A stretch of 64,000 nt of DNA from Burkholderia diffusa (GCF_902499115.1 NZ_CABVPN010000005.1:62001-126000), one strand, 5' to 3'; shown: positions 15,378 through 24,068, counted from the stretch's first letter. The notes: generated by a model not told the origin, from the letters alone. Numbers and translations are program-made.

Positions 15378-17195
15378 ATGTGTGGCATCGTCGGCGCGGT
15401 CGCGCAACGGAACATCGTTCCGATTCTGATTGAAGGTTTGCGCCGCCTCGAATATCGCGGCTACGATTCATGCGGCGTGGCGACTGTCGTCGACGGGCAG
15501 GCGCGCCGAGAGCGCAGCGTGTCGCGCGTCGCCGATCTCGACGCACACGTGCGCAGTGCCGGGCTGTCCGGCAGCACCGGCATCGCGCACACCCGGTGGG
15601 CGACGCATGGCGCGCCCGCGACCTGCAATGCGCATCCGATCTTCTCGCGCGACGAAATCGCGCTCGTGCACAACGGCATCATCGAGAATCATGAAACGTT
15701 GCGCAGGCAACTGTCTGACGAGAACTATCAGTTCGATGGCCAGACCGATACGGAGGTCGTCGCCCATCTGATCCACAGCAAGTACCGCGGCGATCTGCTC
15801 GCCGCCGTGCGCGATGCGACGTCGCAGCTGCACGGCGCCTACGCGATCGCGGTGTTCAGCAAGCATGAGCCGGAGCGGCTGATCGGCGCGCGGGTGGGAT
15901 CGCCGCTCGTCGTCGGCCTGAAGGATGACGAATGCTTTCTCGCGTCCGACGCGCTCGCGCTCGCCGGCATCACCGATCGCTTCATCTTTCTCGAGGAAGG
16001 CGACATCGTCGAACTGACGCCGGGCGGTGTGCGAATTCTCGAACGCGGCGGCACGCCGGTCGATCGCCCGATCCAGACCGTCTCGTCGGCGCAGGCCGCG
16101 GTCGAGCTCGGGCCGTACCGGCATTTCATGCAGAAGGAGATTTTCGAGCAACCTCAGGCCGTGGCCGCGACGATTCCCGATGCGGGGCTGTTCGATCCGG
16201 CGATATTCGGCCCGGATGCCGCGCGCGCGTTCGAACAGATCGACAACGTGCTGATTCTCGCGTGCGGCACGAGTCACTATTCCGGCCTGACCGCGCGCCG
16301 CTGGCTCGAGACGATCGCGCGCCTGCCCGCGCAGGTCGAGATCGCGAGCGAATACCGTTACAGCGACGCGCTCGCGCTGCCGAATACGCTGGTGGTCAGC
16401 GTGTCGCAATCCGGCGAGACTGCCGACACGCTCGCCGCGCTCAAGTTTGCACAGGCGCTCGGCCACATCGATACGCTGGCGATCTGCAACGTGCCGACCA
16501 GCGCGATGATGCGTCAGACCGGCCTGCGGTTCCTCACGCGCGCGGGCCCGGAAATCGGCGTCGCGTCGACCAAGGCGTTCACGACGCAGCTCGTCGCGCT
16601 GTTCATACTCGCGGTGACGCTCGGTCGGCTGCGCGGCTACGTCGACGATGCGCAACTCGCACGTTATACGACGCAGTTGCGACGGCTGCCGAGCGCGCTC
16701 GAGGATGTGCTCGCGCTCGAACAGCAGATCGAGCGCTGGGCCGCGGAGTTCTCGCGGCACGAGAACGCGCTGTTCCTCGGGCGCGGGCTGCATTACCCGA
16801 TCGCGCTCGAAGGAGCGCTGAAGCTGAAGGAGATTTCGTACATTCACGCGGAAGCGTATCCGGCCGGCGAACTGAAGCACGGGCCGCTTGCGCTCGTGAC
16901 GCACGCAATGCCGGTCGCGACGATTGCGCCGAACGACGCGCTGCTCGAGAAGCTCAAGTCGAACATGCAGGAAGTGCGGGCGAGGGGCGGGCAGCTTTAC
17001 GTATTCGCCGATGCCGATACGCGGATCGATAACAGCGAAGGCGTGTCGGTGCTGCGAATGCCGGATTACTACGGGCTGCTGTCGCCGATCCTGCACGTCG
17101 TGCCGCTTCAGCTGCTCGCGTATCACGCCGCTTGCCTGCGCGGCGCGGATATCGACAAGCCGAGGAACCTGGCGAAATCGGTGACGGTGGAGTAG
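15378..17195 (+). CDS. glmS: Glutamine-fructose-6-phosphate aminotransferase (isomerising)
   Basis: 605 residues, the usual GlmS length. It makes glucosamine-6-phosphate from fructose-6-phosphate and glutamine, the first step towards UDP-GlcNAc. The N-terminal MCGIVGAV places the nucleophilic Cys at residue 2 after Met removal. LEYRGYDSCGVA, HTRWATHGAP and HNGIIENHE follow in the glutaminase domain. Two SIS domains contain ACGTSHYSGL, SQSGETADT and the STKAFTTQ loop, and the end DKPRNLAKSVTVE is the conserved C-terminus. AAGGAG lies 7 bases before ATG 15378. An essential housekeeping glmS would normally sit near glmU. This copy closes the polysaccharide operon, so it probably boosts amino-sugar supply for that polymer. 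Confidence 0.97.
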   Translation: MCGIVGAVAQRNIVPILIEGLRRLEYRGYDSCGVATVVDGQARRERSVSRVADLDAHVRSAGLSGSTGIAHTRWATHGAPATCNAHPIFSRDEIALVHNGIIENHETLRRQLSDENYQFDGQTDTEVVAHLIHSKYRGDLLAAVRDATSQLHGAYAIAVFSKHEPERLIGARVGSPLVVGLKDDECFLASDALALAGITDRFIFLEEGDIVELTPGGVRILERGGTPVDRPIQTVSSAQAAVELGPYRHFMQKEIFEQPQAVAATIPDAGLFDPAIFGPDAARAFEQIDNVLILACGTSHYSGLTARRWLETIARLPAQVEIASEYRYSDALALPNTLVVSVSQSGETADTLAALKFAQALGHIDTLAICNVPTSAMMRQTGLRFLTRAGPEIGVASTKAFTTQLVALFILAVTLGRLRGYVDDAQLARYTTQLRRLPSALEDVLALEQQIERWAAEFSRHENALFLGRGLHYPIALEGALKLKEISYIHAEAYPAGELKHGPLALVTHAMPVATIAPNDALLEKLKSNMQEVRARGGQLYVFADADTRIDNSEGVSVLRMPDYYGLLSPILHVVPLQLLAYHAACLRGADIDKPRNLAKSVTVE

Positions 17196-17215
17196 CGCAA
17201 GGGAGTCGAAGACGC

Positions 17216-17797
17216 GTGTGGCAGTCACGCATTCCGTCCGACCTCGCAACCGAGGCGGCCCGAACCGGCGCTGTCATACCGACGCATTCGTGCGAAGATT
17301 CACGATCCGTTCCGGCAACCGAACCCGAGACCGTCGTGATCCGATCGAACCCCGAGGGCAACCCGCAAGCCGGCCATCCGCCGTGGATGGCCGTCGCACT
17401 GGCCGAGCTGGGCATTCGCCGCTTCCCGCCCGGCAGCATCAATCCGCGCATCGTCGAGTACAACAACCACACGAACCTCGTCGGCTACGACGACAAGATT
17501 TCGTGGTGTTCGTCGTTCGTCAACTGGTGCATGACGCATGCCGGCATCCGCGGCACGGGGTCGGCGCTCGCGCGTTCGTGGCTCGAATGGGGGCGGCCGC
17601 TGGAGCGCCCGGTGTACGGTTGCATCGCGATTCTGACGCGCGACGACCCCGTGAGCTGGAAGGGGCACGTCGGGTTCTATCTACGTCACGACGACGAGCG
17701 TGTCCACCTGTTCGGCGGCAATCAGCTCGAAGAGGTGCGCGAACTTGCGTATCCGGTGAGCGAGGTGATCGGTTACCGGTGGCCGGACGCGGGCTGA
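17216..17797 (+). CDS. TIGR02594-type CHAP-like cysteine peptidase/amidase family protein
   Basis: 193 residues if read from GTG 17216 (AAGGGAG about 10 bases upstream); a shorter form from GTG 17336 is possible. The core shows WMAVALAELGI, then ISWCSSFVNWCM with the candidate nucleophilic Cys, WKGHVGFYL with the His, and FGGNQ with the third polar residue. This is the Cys-His-Asn arrangement of NlpC/P60- or CHAP-like proteins grouped as TIGR02594. Members are thought to cleave peptidoglycan peptides. No signal peptide is obvious, so its site of action is unclear. It lies 20 bp after glmS on the same strand and could be cotranscribed with the polysaccharide locus. Confidence 0.75.
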   Translation: MWQSRIPSDLATEAARTGAVIPTHSCEDSRSVPATEPETVVIRSNPEGNPQAGHPPWMAVALAELGIRRFPPGSINPRIVEYNNHTNLVGYDDKISWCSSFVNWCMTHAGIRGTGSALARSWLEWGRPLERPVYGCIAILTRDDPVSWKGHVGFYLRHDDERVHLFGGNQLEEVRELAYPVSEVIGYRWPDAG

Positions 17798-17860
17798 TCG
17801 CGCCGCACGCCCGGCCTCCCGCGCACGGACGACGGCGCCGGCGTCGCACGGCGGCCGCGG

Positions 17861-19309
17861 TCAATCCTGCGCGGCGGTGGCAGCGGCGGCCACGGCCTGC
17901 GGTTCACCCGCCGCCTCGTTCCTGCTCCACCCGCCGCCGAGCGATCGATACAACGCGACCGCCGCCAGCGCATGCTCTCGCCGGACCTGATTGAGCGCAT
18001 CCGAATCCCGCAGATACACTTCCTGCGCCGACAGCACGTCCAGAAAATCCGTCGCGCCGCCCTTATAGAGCTGGTTCGCCAGCCCGAGCGCCTTGTCCGA
18101 CGCAGAGAGCGCGCTGTCGAGGCGCCGCGTCGCTTCATCGCTGCTGACGAGGTTCGCACGCGCATCCTCGACATCCCGCAGCGCCTGCAGCATCGTCTGC
18201 CGCAACCCGAGTTCCGACTCGCGCATTCGGCTTTCGCTTTGCGTGATGTCGGCGGTGATTCGCCCCGCGTTGAAGATCGGGCTCGTCGCGCTCAACGCCG
18301 CGCTGAACAGGTTATCGGTCAGCGTCGGCAACCCGAGATACGACGCGGCCAGAATCCCGTCCGTCAGGTTCAGCGAGAACTTCGGATACCGCTCGGCCTT
18401 CGCGACACCGACCTGCGCCGCGCGCCGCTCGACCTGTGCGTAGGCGGTGAGCACGTCCGGCCGGCGCAGCAGCGCCTGCGATGGCAGCGTGGCGGGCGAC
18501 CCGGCAGGCGGCGCCGGAATCGCGCCGGCCTGCGCGAGCATGATCCGGTCGTTCGACTCGGGCGTGCGGCCCGAATACACGGCGATCAGGTTGAGCTGAT
18601 GCGCAATCTGCGCGCGCGTCGGCGGAATCCGCGCTTCGAGCGCATCGAGCTGGTTCTGCGCGCGCGTGACGTCGAGCTCCGTCGACAGCCCGAACGCCTG
18701 CCGCTTGCGCGTGAGTTCGAGCGCATGCCGGCGGATCGCCGCGTTGTCCTGGAGGATCTTCAGCTCCTGTTGCGCCCAGCGCAGGTCGACATAGGCCGAG
18801 GCCGCATCGGCCGCGAGCGCGAGCCGCATCGCGTCTTCCGCGTGCTTTTGCCCGACCAGCTCGGCCTGCGCGGCCAGCAGGTCGAGCCGTTCGCCGCCGA
18901 ACACGTCCGGCGACCAGCTCAGCGCGAGTCCCGCGCCGGCCTGCCGCACGTAGCCGAGCGGCGGCGGCGTGTTCTGGCGCGTGTCGGCCGCCCGCGCGGT
19001 CGCGTCGAGTTCGGGCAGCAGCACCGCGCGCTTCTGCACGGTCAGCGCCTGCGCTTGCTTCACGCGTTCGGCTGCGGCCTGCAGATCGAGGTTGCCGTCG
19101 AGCACGGTCGCGATCAGCCGGTCGAGCTCGGGGTCGTTGAACTGCGCCCACCATGCGGCGGCGTCGATGTCCGCACGCGGCACGTCGGTGTCCCACGCGG
19201 CGGGCGCGAGCGATTGCGCGGAATCCTGCAGCGCCGGGTGCTGCGCGGGCTGCACCGCACACCCCGCGGCGAATGCGCTGACGGCCAGCGCGACGAGTAG
19301 CTTTTTCAT
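17861..19309 (-). CDS. Outer-membrane efflux lipoprotein (NodT/OprM family)
   Basis: 482 residues. A lipoprotein signal peptide (KKLLVALAVSAFAAGC, lipobox Cys at 17) is followed by two homologous TolC-type repeats with long helices. DLQAAAERVKQAQALTVQKRA and LQALRDVEDARANLVSSDEA are typical OEP-family segments. It forms the trimeric exit duct of a tripartite pump. It is the last gene of a minus-strand cluster marR-emrA-emrB-OMF, starting 16 bp after the MFS gene, so it should pair with that MFS/adaptor pump. The substrate is unknown; aromatic or amphipathic toxic compounds are common for this class. Confidence 0.92.
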   Translation of the reverse strand: MKKLLVALAVSAFAAGCAVQPAQHPALQDSAQSLAPAAWDTDVPRADIDAAAWWAQFNDPELDRLIATVLDGNLDLQAAAERVKQAQALTVQKRAVLLPELDATARAADTRQNTPPPLGYVRQAGAGLALSWSPDVFGGERLDLLAAQAELVGQKHAEDAMRLALAADAASAYVDLRWAQQELKILQDNAAIRRHALELTRKRQAFGLSTELDVTRAQNQLDALEARIPPTRAQIAHQLNLIAVYSGRTPESNDRIMLAQAGAIPAPPAGSPATLPSQALLRRPDVLTAYAQVERRAAQVGVAKAERYPKFSLNLTDGILAASYLGLPTLTDNLFSAALSATSPIFNAGRITADITQSESRMRESELGLRQTMLQALRDVEDARANLVSSDEATRRLDSALSASDKALGLANQLYKGGATDFLDVLSAQEVYLRDSDALNQVRREHALAAVALYRSLGGGWSRNEAAGEPQAVAAAATAAQD

Positions 19310-19325
19310 GATGACGACCTTGGCT

Positions 19326-20900
19326 TCAGTGCGCGTCCGGCGGCGGCGCGTTCAGGGTGATGGGACGGGAAAACGCGACGGCAAGCAGCGCGACCACGAA
19401 GCACAGCGACAGCGTGTAGTACGCATCCGCGTAGGTGAGCGTCAGCGCTTCGCGATAGATCAGGCGATGCAGGTTCGCGAGGCCGGCCTGCGCGGTATCG
19501 AGCGTGTTGCCGGCCACCGAGGTCCAGTACGCGGCCTGGCGGTCGAGCAGCGACGCGACCTGCGGCTCGCCCGCGCTCACGTGTTCGTTCAGGCGCAGGT
19601 AGTGGAAGTTGAGCCGGTCGTTGAGCATCGTCGCGCTCACCGCGATGCCGATCGCACCGCCGAGGTTGCGCATCAGGTTGAACAGGCCGCTCGCCGACTT
19701 CAGCCGCGACTGCGGCAGCGAGCCCAGTGCCATCGTGACGATCGGCGGCACGCTGAATTGCTGGCCGATGCCGCGCAGCGCCTGCGGCAGCAGCAGCTCC
19801 CGCCAGCCCCAGTCATGCGTGATCGGCGTATACAGGTAGCAGCCGAGGCCGAAGCAGATCAGCCCGAACACGAGCAGCACGCGCATGCTGAGGTAGCGTG
19901 CGGCGAATGCATACGCGCAGAGCGCGAGCAGCTGGAACGCACCGACCGACAGCAGCGCGATGCCGATCTGCAGCGAGCTGAACGCGCGCACTTGCGCGAG
20001 AAACAGCGGTGTCAGGAACACGGTGACGAAGATCCCGATGCCCGTCACGAACGACAGCAGGCTTCCGATCCCGAAGTTGCGCACGGCGAGCGCGCGCAGG
20101 TCGACGATCGGGTCTTCCGCGGTCAGTGCGTGCACGATGAACAGGAAGCCGCAGATGCCGGAGATCCACGCGCAGATGACGATCGCATCGTCGCTGAACC
20201 AGTTCTTGCGCGGGCCTTCTTCCAGCACGTATTCGAGGCAGCCGAGGAAGCCCGACATCAGCGCGATGCCGAGATAGTCGCCGCGCTTGATGAGGCTGAG
20301 ATCGGGTTCGTCGATGTGCACGTAACGCGGCACCAGCGCGGCCACGGCGATGCCCGGTACGAGATTCAGATAGAACAGCCAGTGCCACGACCATTGATCG
20401 GTGATCCAGCCGCCGATCACCGGCCCGATCGCCGGCGCGAGCGACGCGAGCGCGCCGATCGTCGTCGACGCGATCAGCCGCTGCTTGCCCGGAAACAGCA
20501 CGAACGCGGTCGTGAACACGGTCGGGATCATCGCGGCGCCGAGCGCGCCCTGCAGCCCGCGGAACAGGATCATCGAGTTGATGTCCCACGCGAGCCCGCA
20601 CAGCATGCTCGTGATCGTGAAGCCGACGGCCGACGCGACGAACAGCCAGCGCGTCGACATCACCTTCGACAGCCAGCCCGACATCGGGATCACGATGATC
20701 TCGGCGATCAGGTAGGCCGTCTGCACCCAGGACAACTCGTCCTGGCTCGCGGACAGGCCGCCGCCGATGTCGCGCAGCGACGACGCGACGATCTGGATGT
20801 CGAGCGTCGCCATGAAGAAGCCGACGCACATCAGCGCGAACGCGAAGACGCGCTGCTTCGTCGGTTGCGACGCGGGGTCGCCGGAAAAGGCGGTGGTCAT
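19326..20900 (-). CDS. Drug:proton antiporter, DHA2 family of MFS (EmrB/QacA type)
   Basis: 524 residues with about 14 hydrophobic segments, the DHA2 number. Early FFMATLDIQIVASSLRDIG corresponds to membrane helix 1 with the conserved acidic residue (motif D1), and SGWLSKVMSTRWLF covers the loop 2-3 region. PAIGPVIGGWITDQWSWHWLFYLN is motif C plus the start of helix 6. It is the inner-membrane motor of a tripartite exporter with the EmrA-like adaptor 13 bp upstream and the outer-membrane lipoprotein 16 bp downstream. Substrate specificity cannot be read. A MarR regulator heads the cluster, as in emrRAB. Confidence 0.94.
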   Translation of the reverse strand: MTTAFSGDPASQPTKQRVFAFALMCVGFFMATLDIQIVASSLRDIGGGLSASQDELSWVQTAYLIAEIIVIPMSGWLSKVMSTRWLFVASAVGFTITSMLCGLAWDINSMILFRGLQGALGAAMIPTVFTTAFVLFPGKQRLIASTTIGALASLAPAIGPVIGGWITDQWSWHWLFYLNLVPGIAVAALVPRYVHIDEPDLSLIKRGDYLGIALMSGFLGCLEYVLEEGPRKNWFSDDAIVICAWISGICGFLFIVHALTAEDPIVDLRALAVRNFGIGSLLSFVTGIGIFVTVFLTPLFLAQVRAFSSLQIGIALLSVGAFQLLALCAYAFAARYLSMRVLLVFGLICFGLGCYLYTPITHDWGWRELLLPQALRGIGQQFSVPPIVTMALGSLPQSRLKSASGLFNLMRNLGGAIGIAVSATMLNDRLNFHYLRLNEHVSAGEPQVASLLDRQAAYWTSVAGNTLDTAQAGLANLHRLIYREALTLTYADAYYTLSLCFVVALLAVAFSRPITLNAPPPDAH

Positions 20901-20913
20901 CGCAGGCTCCCGT

Positions 20914-22005
20914 TCAGTTCGCGTGGTCGGTATGCACGGTCACGACCGCGGAGAGGCCTGGACGCAGCACGTGCTCGATGCCCGGCTGCGGATCGAGATG
21001 CACGCGCACCGGCACGCGCTGGACGATCTTCGTGAAGTTACCGGTCGCGTTCTCGGGCGGCAGCACGCTGAAGGTCGCACCGGTCGCGGGCGCCAGGCTG
21101 TCGACGCGGCCGTGCAGGCGCGTGCTCGACGCGTCGAGCGCGACGTCGACGCGATCGCCGGCGCGCATCTTGCGCAGCTGGTCTTCCTTGAAGTTCGCGT
21201 CGATCCACAGCCCGGACACGGGCACGACCGTCAGCAGCGGCACGCCGACGTTGGCGAGCATCCCGACGCGGCCCGTGCGGTTGCCGACGTAACCGTCGAC
21301 GGGCGAGCGGATCGTCGTGTACTCGACGTTGAGCGCCGCGACGCGTTGCGCAGCGAGTGCCGTGTTCACGCGGGCCCGCGCATCGGTGAGCTGCGCGCCG
21401 AGCACGTCCAGCTGCCGCTTCGATGCGAGCAGCGCGGCGTCGCTGCGCGCGACGGCCGCATCCGCCTTCGAATAGTCGGCATCCGCGCGTTCGACGATCT
21501 GGTTCGACACCGCATCGGATTTCACGAGCTCGCGGTAGCGCACACGGTCGGACGACGCACGCGTGAGCTCTGCCGACGACGCATTCCTGTCCGCGGCATG
21601 CTGGCCGATCACCGCGTATTGAAGTTGTTGCTTCGCTTCGAGTTCGGCCACCGCGGCGCGCGCGCTGTCGACTTCGGCAGTCGCCTGCGCGAGCTTCGCA
21701 TCGTAGTCGCGCGCATCGAGCTGCACGAGCACGTCGCCGGCCTTCACGCGCTGGTTGTCGGTCACGAGAATCCTGTCGACGAAGCCGTTTACCTTCGGCG
21801 CGAGCACGGTGACGTCGCCGCCGACGTACGCATCGTCGGTGCTTTCCTGGAAGCGCAGCACGAACAGCCAGTCGAGCGTCGCGGCCGCGACCGCGACGAC
21901 GACGGCGGCCACCGCGATGCGCATCCACGGCACGCGGCGCTGCTGCCTTGCCGGCCGGTCGGTTGTGGCTGCCTCGCGGGAGGCGGCGGCTTGGGTCGTT
22001 TCCAT
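20914..22005 (-). CDS. Membrane fusion (HlyD/EmrA-type) adaptor protein
   Basis: 363 residues. A cytoplasmic N-terminus leads to one membrane helix (about 28-48). A lipoyl half-motif (DVTVLAPKVNGFVDRILVTDNQRVKAGDVLVQLD) follows, then a long alpha-hairpin (about 105-205), the second lipoyl half and a beta-barrel domain (IRSPVDGYVGNRTGRVGMLANVG ... LWIDANFKEDQLRKM). It bridges the MFS transporter and the outer-membrane duct. An AGGTG site precedes ATG 22005. A palindromic site at 22015-22030 sits just upstream of that ribosome site, so a bound regulator would directly interfere with this gene's expression. Confidence 0.93.
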   Translation of the reverse strand: METTQAAASREAATTDRPARQQRRVPWMRIAVAAVVVAVAAATLDWLFVLRFQESTDDAYVGGDVTVLAPKVNGFVDRILVTDNQRVKAGDVLVQLDARDYDAKLAQATAEVDSARAAVAELEAKQQLQYAVIGQHAADRNASSAELTRASSDRVRYRELVKSDAVSNQIVERADADYSKADAAVARSDAALLASKRQLDVLGAQLTDARARVNTALAAQRVAALNVEYTTIRSPVDGYVGNRTGRVGMLANVGVPLLTVVPVSGLWIDANFKEDQLRKMRAGDRVDVALDASSTRLHGRVDSLAPATGATFSVLPPENATGNFTKIVQRVPVRVHLDPQPGIEHVLRPGLSAVVTVHTDHAN

Positions 22006-22014
22006 CGAATCACC

Positions 22015-22030
22015 TATGCATATGCACTTA
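22015..22030. promoter_or_regulatory. MarR-type operator, site A (before emrA-like gene)
   Basis: TATGCATATGCACTTA. Thirteen bases (TATGCATATGCAC) are identical to site C at 23611 and the core is closely similar to site B at 22494. It lies 10 bases upstream of the adaptor start codon, between the MarR and adaptor genes. Confidence 0.6.
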
Positions 22031-22069
22031 CTGAAGCGACCGACGATGCGTCGCCGATCGGGGAGGGGG

Positions 22070-22501
22070 TTAGCGTTCCGGGAGGTTGTGCGTGATCCGG
22101 AACAATTCGTCTCTGAGGCGGGCGGCCTGTGCCGACCCGAACCGCTGCTCGAACGCCTCCTGCGCGGCGAGCCAGTGCACCTGCGCTTCGGCGATCTTCG
22201 TTTCGCCTTGCGCGGTCAGCGCGAACGTCTGGCGGCGGCAACGCGGCTCGATCCTGCCCGTGACCAGCGCCGCGCCGACCAGCGGCTTGAGCGCGCGCAA
22301 CAGCGCGGTGCGCTCGATCACCAGCACCGCCGACAGCATCGCCATCGTTACGCCCGGGCGCTCCCTCAGCAGCGCGAGAATGCTGTACTGCGACGGCGTG
22401 ACGCCCGCCCGCGACAGGTAGCGCTCGTAGAACTGCGAGATCCGCCGGGCGGCTTGACGGACCGCGAAGCAATCATCATCGGTAAGCGTGGTCTTGTGCA
22501 T
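22070..22501 (-). CDS. MarR-family transcriptional regulator of the efflux operon
   Basis: 143 residues from ATG 22501; GTG 22507 two codons earlier is also possible, and neither has a good ribosome site. It has the MarR winged-helix layout: FYERYLSRAGVTPSQYSILALL, then AMLSAVLVIERTALLRALKPLVG as recognition helix region and an EPRCRRQTFALTAQGE wing, with dimerising helices at both ends. It heads the cluster with the adaptor, MFS and outer-membrane genes and probably represses it. The candidate operator at 22494-22513 overlaps its own start codon, which suggests autorepression. It is a paralogue of the MarR protein encoded at 23640, with matching GVTPxQ, RTxLLRALKPL and LRDELF segments. Confidence 0.92.
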   Translation of the reverse strand: MHKTTLTDDDCFAVRQAARRISQFYERYLSRAGVTPSQYSILALLRERPGVTMAMLSAVLVIERTALLRALKPLVGAALVTGRIEPRCRRQTFALTAQGETKIAEAQVHWLAAQEAFEQRFGSAQAARLRDELFRITHNLPER

Positions 22502-22513
22502 GTGCACATGTTA
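22494..22513. promoter_or_regulatory. MarR-type operator, site B (overlapping marR start)
   Basis: The core TGTGCATGTGCACATG at 22495-22510 is a good palindrome (TGTGCA/TGCACA) and matches sites A and C as TRTGCATRTGCAC. It covers the start codon region of the MarR gene. Confidence 0.55.
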
Positions 22514-22608
22514 GGTCGCGGACCGGCCTGAAGCGAGTGGCGGTGCGGGATCAGATTGGTGCCGTGGCTGTACCAATCGACGATGGAACGGCGCGTTTTT
22601 GCGCCGGA

Positions 22609-23529
22609 TCAGGCAGCGGCCGGAACAATCCCGCCTTGGCGGTCGCAGTACGCGGCCGTGTAGTCGATGAATGCCTTGACCTTCGCCGGCAGCAGCGCGC
22701 GGTTCGCGTAAGCGAGCTTGATTTCGACGAACGCGTCGACGAGGTCGGCACCGTCGAGCAACTGCACGAGCGCGCCCGACGCGAGCTCTGCTTCGACGAG
22801 CGTTCTCGGCACGACGCCGATACCGAAGTCATGCATCACCATTTCGCGGTTGAAGACGGGGCTGTTCGACGAGATGTCGAAGCTCAACGGCACGACCAGC
22901 GTGTCACCGTCGACGCGGAACGACAGCGCGGGCCGGCGCAGCGACGGCGACATCGGGATGAACGCATGACCGGCGAGGTCGGTCGGCGTTTCGGGACGCG
23001 CATGCGTGCGCAGATACGCGGGCGTCGCGACGATCACGACGGGTATGCGTTCGACCAGCCGCACGACGGTCGTCTCGCTCGTCAGCATGTACGGCACGAC
23101 GATGCCTATGTCGTAGCCTTCGCCGACGAGGTCGACCGGGCGCTCGGTCAGCGTGACGTCGAGGCGCACCTTCGGATGCGCGGCCTTGAAGCCGGCGATC
23201 AGCGGCACGAGCCGGTTGAGCGCGGCCGTCGTGTGCGCGACGAGGCGCAGCAGCCCCTCGGGCTCGCGCGTGTGCGACTGCGCCTGCGCTTCCAGCGAAT
23301 CGAGTTCGTCGAGCACGGCCGCGCAGCGTTCGTAGATGCGCTCGGCGGTCTCGGTCAGCGAGACCTGGCGCGTGGTCCGGTGCAGCAGGCGACTGCCGAA
23401 GCGCGCCTCCAGATCCGCGACCGCCCGCGACACGACCGGCCGCGCGAGGCCGTGCATGTCGGCGGCGCGCGTGAAGCTGCGCATTTCCACCACCGACCGG
23501 AAGATCCGCAGCTTGTCGATGTAGTCCAT
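22609..23529 (-). CDS. LysR-family transcriptional regulator
   Basis: 306 residues. The N-terminal winged helix-turn-helix runs from MDYIDKLRIFRSVVEMRSFTRAAD through LARPVVSRAVADLEARFGSRLLHRTTRQVSLTETAE (to about 60). A periplasmic-binding-like effector domain follows (about 90-295). GAGGAGAC precedes ATG 23529, which supports this start over one 13 codons upstream. It lies between the two MarR genes and is divergent from the second, with MarR site C in the shared 110-bp gap. Its target is unknown; the neighbouring pump or its own divergent partner are candidates. The absence of a visible substrate enzyme makes a specific role speculative. Confidence 0.92.
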   Translation of the reverse strand: MDYIDKLRIFRSVVEMRSFTRAADMHGLARPVVSRAVADLEARFGSRLLHRTTRQVSLTETAERIYERCAAVLDELDSLEAQAQSHTREPEGLLRLVAHTTAALNRLVPLIAGFKAAHPKVRLDVTLTERPVDLVGEGYDIGIVVPYMLTSETTVVRLVERIPVVIVATPAYLRTHARPETPTDLAGHAFIPMSPSLRRPALSFRVDGDTLVVPLSFDISSNSPVFNREMVMHDFGIGVVPRTLVEAELASGALVQLLDGADLVDAFVEIKLAYANRALLPAKVKAFIDYTAAYCDRQGGIVPAAA

Positions 23530-23610
23530 GTCCGTCTCCTCGAGGCGATGGCGGGGCGCCCGATGCACGCGGCCGGCCCGGCCATGTTACGGCGGAGTGT
23601 ACATTGACTT

Positions 23611-23629
23611 TATGCATATGCACATATAA
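23611..23629. promoter_or_regulatory. MarR-type operator, site C (LysR/MarR divergent gap)
   Basis: TATGCATATGCACATATAA, containing the near-palindromic core TATGCATATGCACATA. It is 11 bases upstream of the second MarR gene and inside the gap to the divergent LysR gene. It shares 13 identical bases with site A. Confidence 0.6.
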
Positions 23630-23639
23630 ATTGCCGATC

Positions 23640-24068
23640 ATGAACGATATCCAGATCGCCCAGGCCTGCAATTGCCTCGCGCTGCGTCAGGCGGCGCGCT
23701 TCGTCACGCAACTTTACGAGCGACATCTGGCCCCGGTCGGTGTCACGCCCGCGCAGTTCTCGATCATGGCGAATCTGTCGCACCGGCCCGGCCTGGTGAT
23801 GAGCGAACTCGCCGACACGCTGGTGATGGATCGCACGACGCTGTTGCGCGCGCTGAAGCCGCTGCAGCGCGACGGCTTCGTTGCCGCGGCCGCATCCGAG
23901 CATGACGCGCGTGCGCACGCGCTCAGCCTGACGAAGCTCGGCGAGCGCACCTACGCGCAGGCGAAAGTCGCGTGGCAGGCCGCGCAGGACGAGTTCGAGA
24001 CGCAGTTCGGCCGCGGCCGCGCCAAGGCGCTGCGCGACGAGCTGTTCAGCCTGACGGCGCAGCGATAG
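23640..24068 (+). CDS. MarR-family regulator, paralogue of the pump regulator
   Basis: 142 residues, ATG 23640. Winged-helix MarR protein: LYERHLAPVGVTPAQFSIMANL, MSELADTLVMDRTTLLRALKPLQRDG, a wing near ASEHDARAHALSLTKLGE, and C-terminal dimer helices with FGRGRAKALRDELFSL. Its sequence aligns end to end with the MarR protein encoded at 22070-22501 on the other strand. Its promoter carries the same palindrome as that gene and the pump gene, so the two paralogues could cross-regulate. It ends 67 bp before the aconitase X genes on the same strand, and control of those genes is possible but unsupported. The early Cys pair (ACNC, residues 9-12) is a curious feature that might sense oxidants. Confidence 0.92.
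   Translation: MNDIQIAQACNCLALRQAARFVTQLYERHLAPVGVTPAQFSIMANLSHRPGLVMSELADTLVMDRTTLLRALKPLQRDGFVAAAASEHDARAHALSLTKLGERTYAQAKVAWQAAQDEFETQFGRGRAKALRDELFSLTAQR

Noticed and set aside
15468..17249. 593-codon minus-strand frame opposite glmS
   Set aside because: Composition is Arg/Gln/His-rich, and glmS on the other strand is unmistakable.
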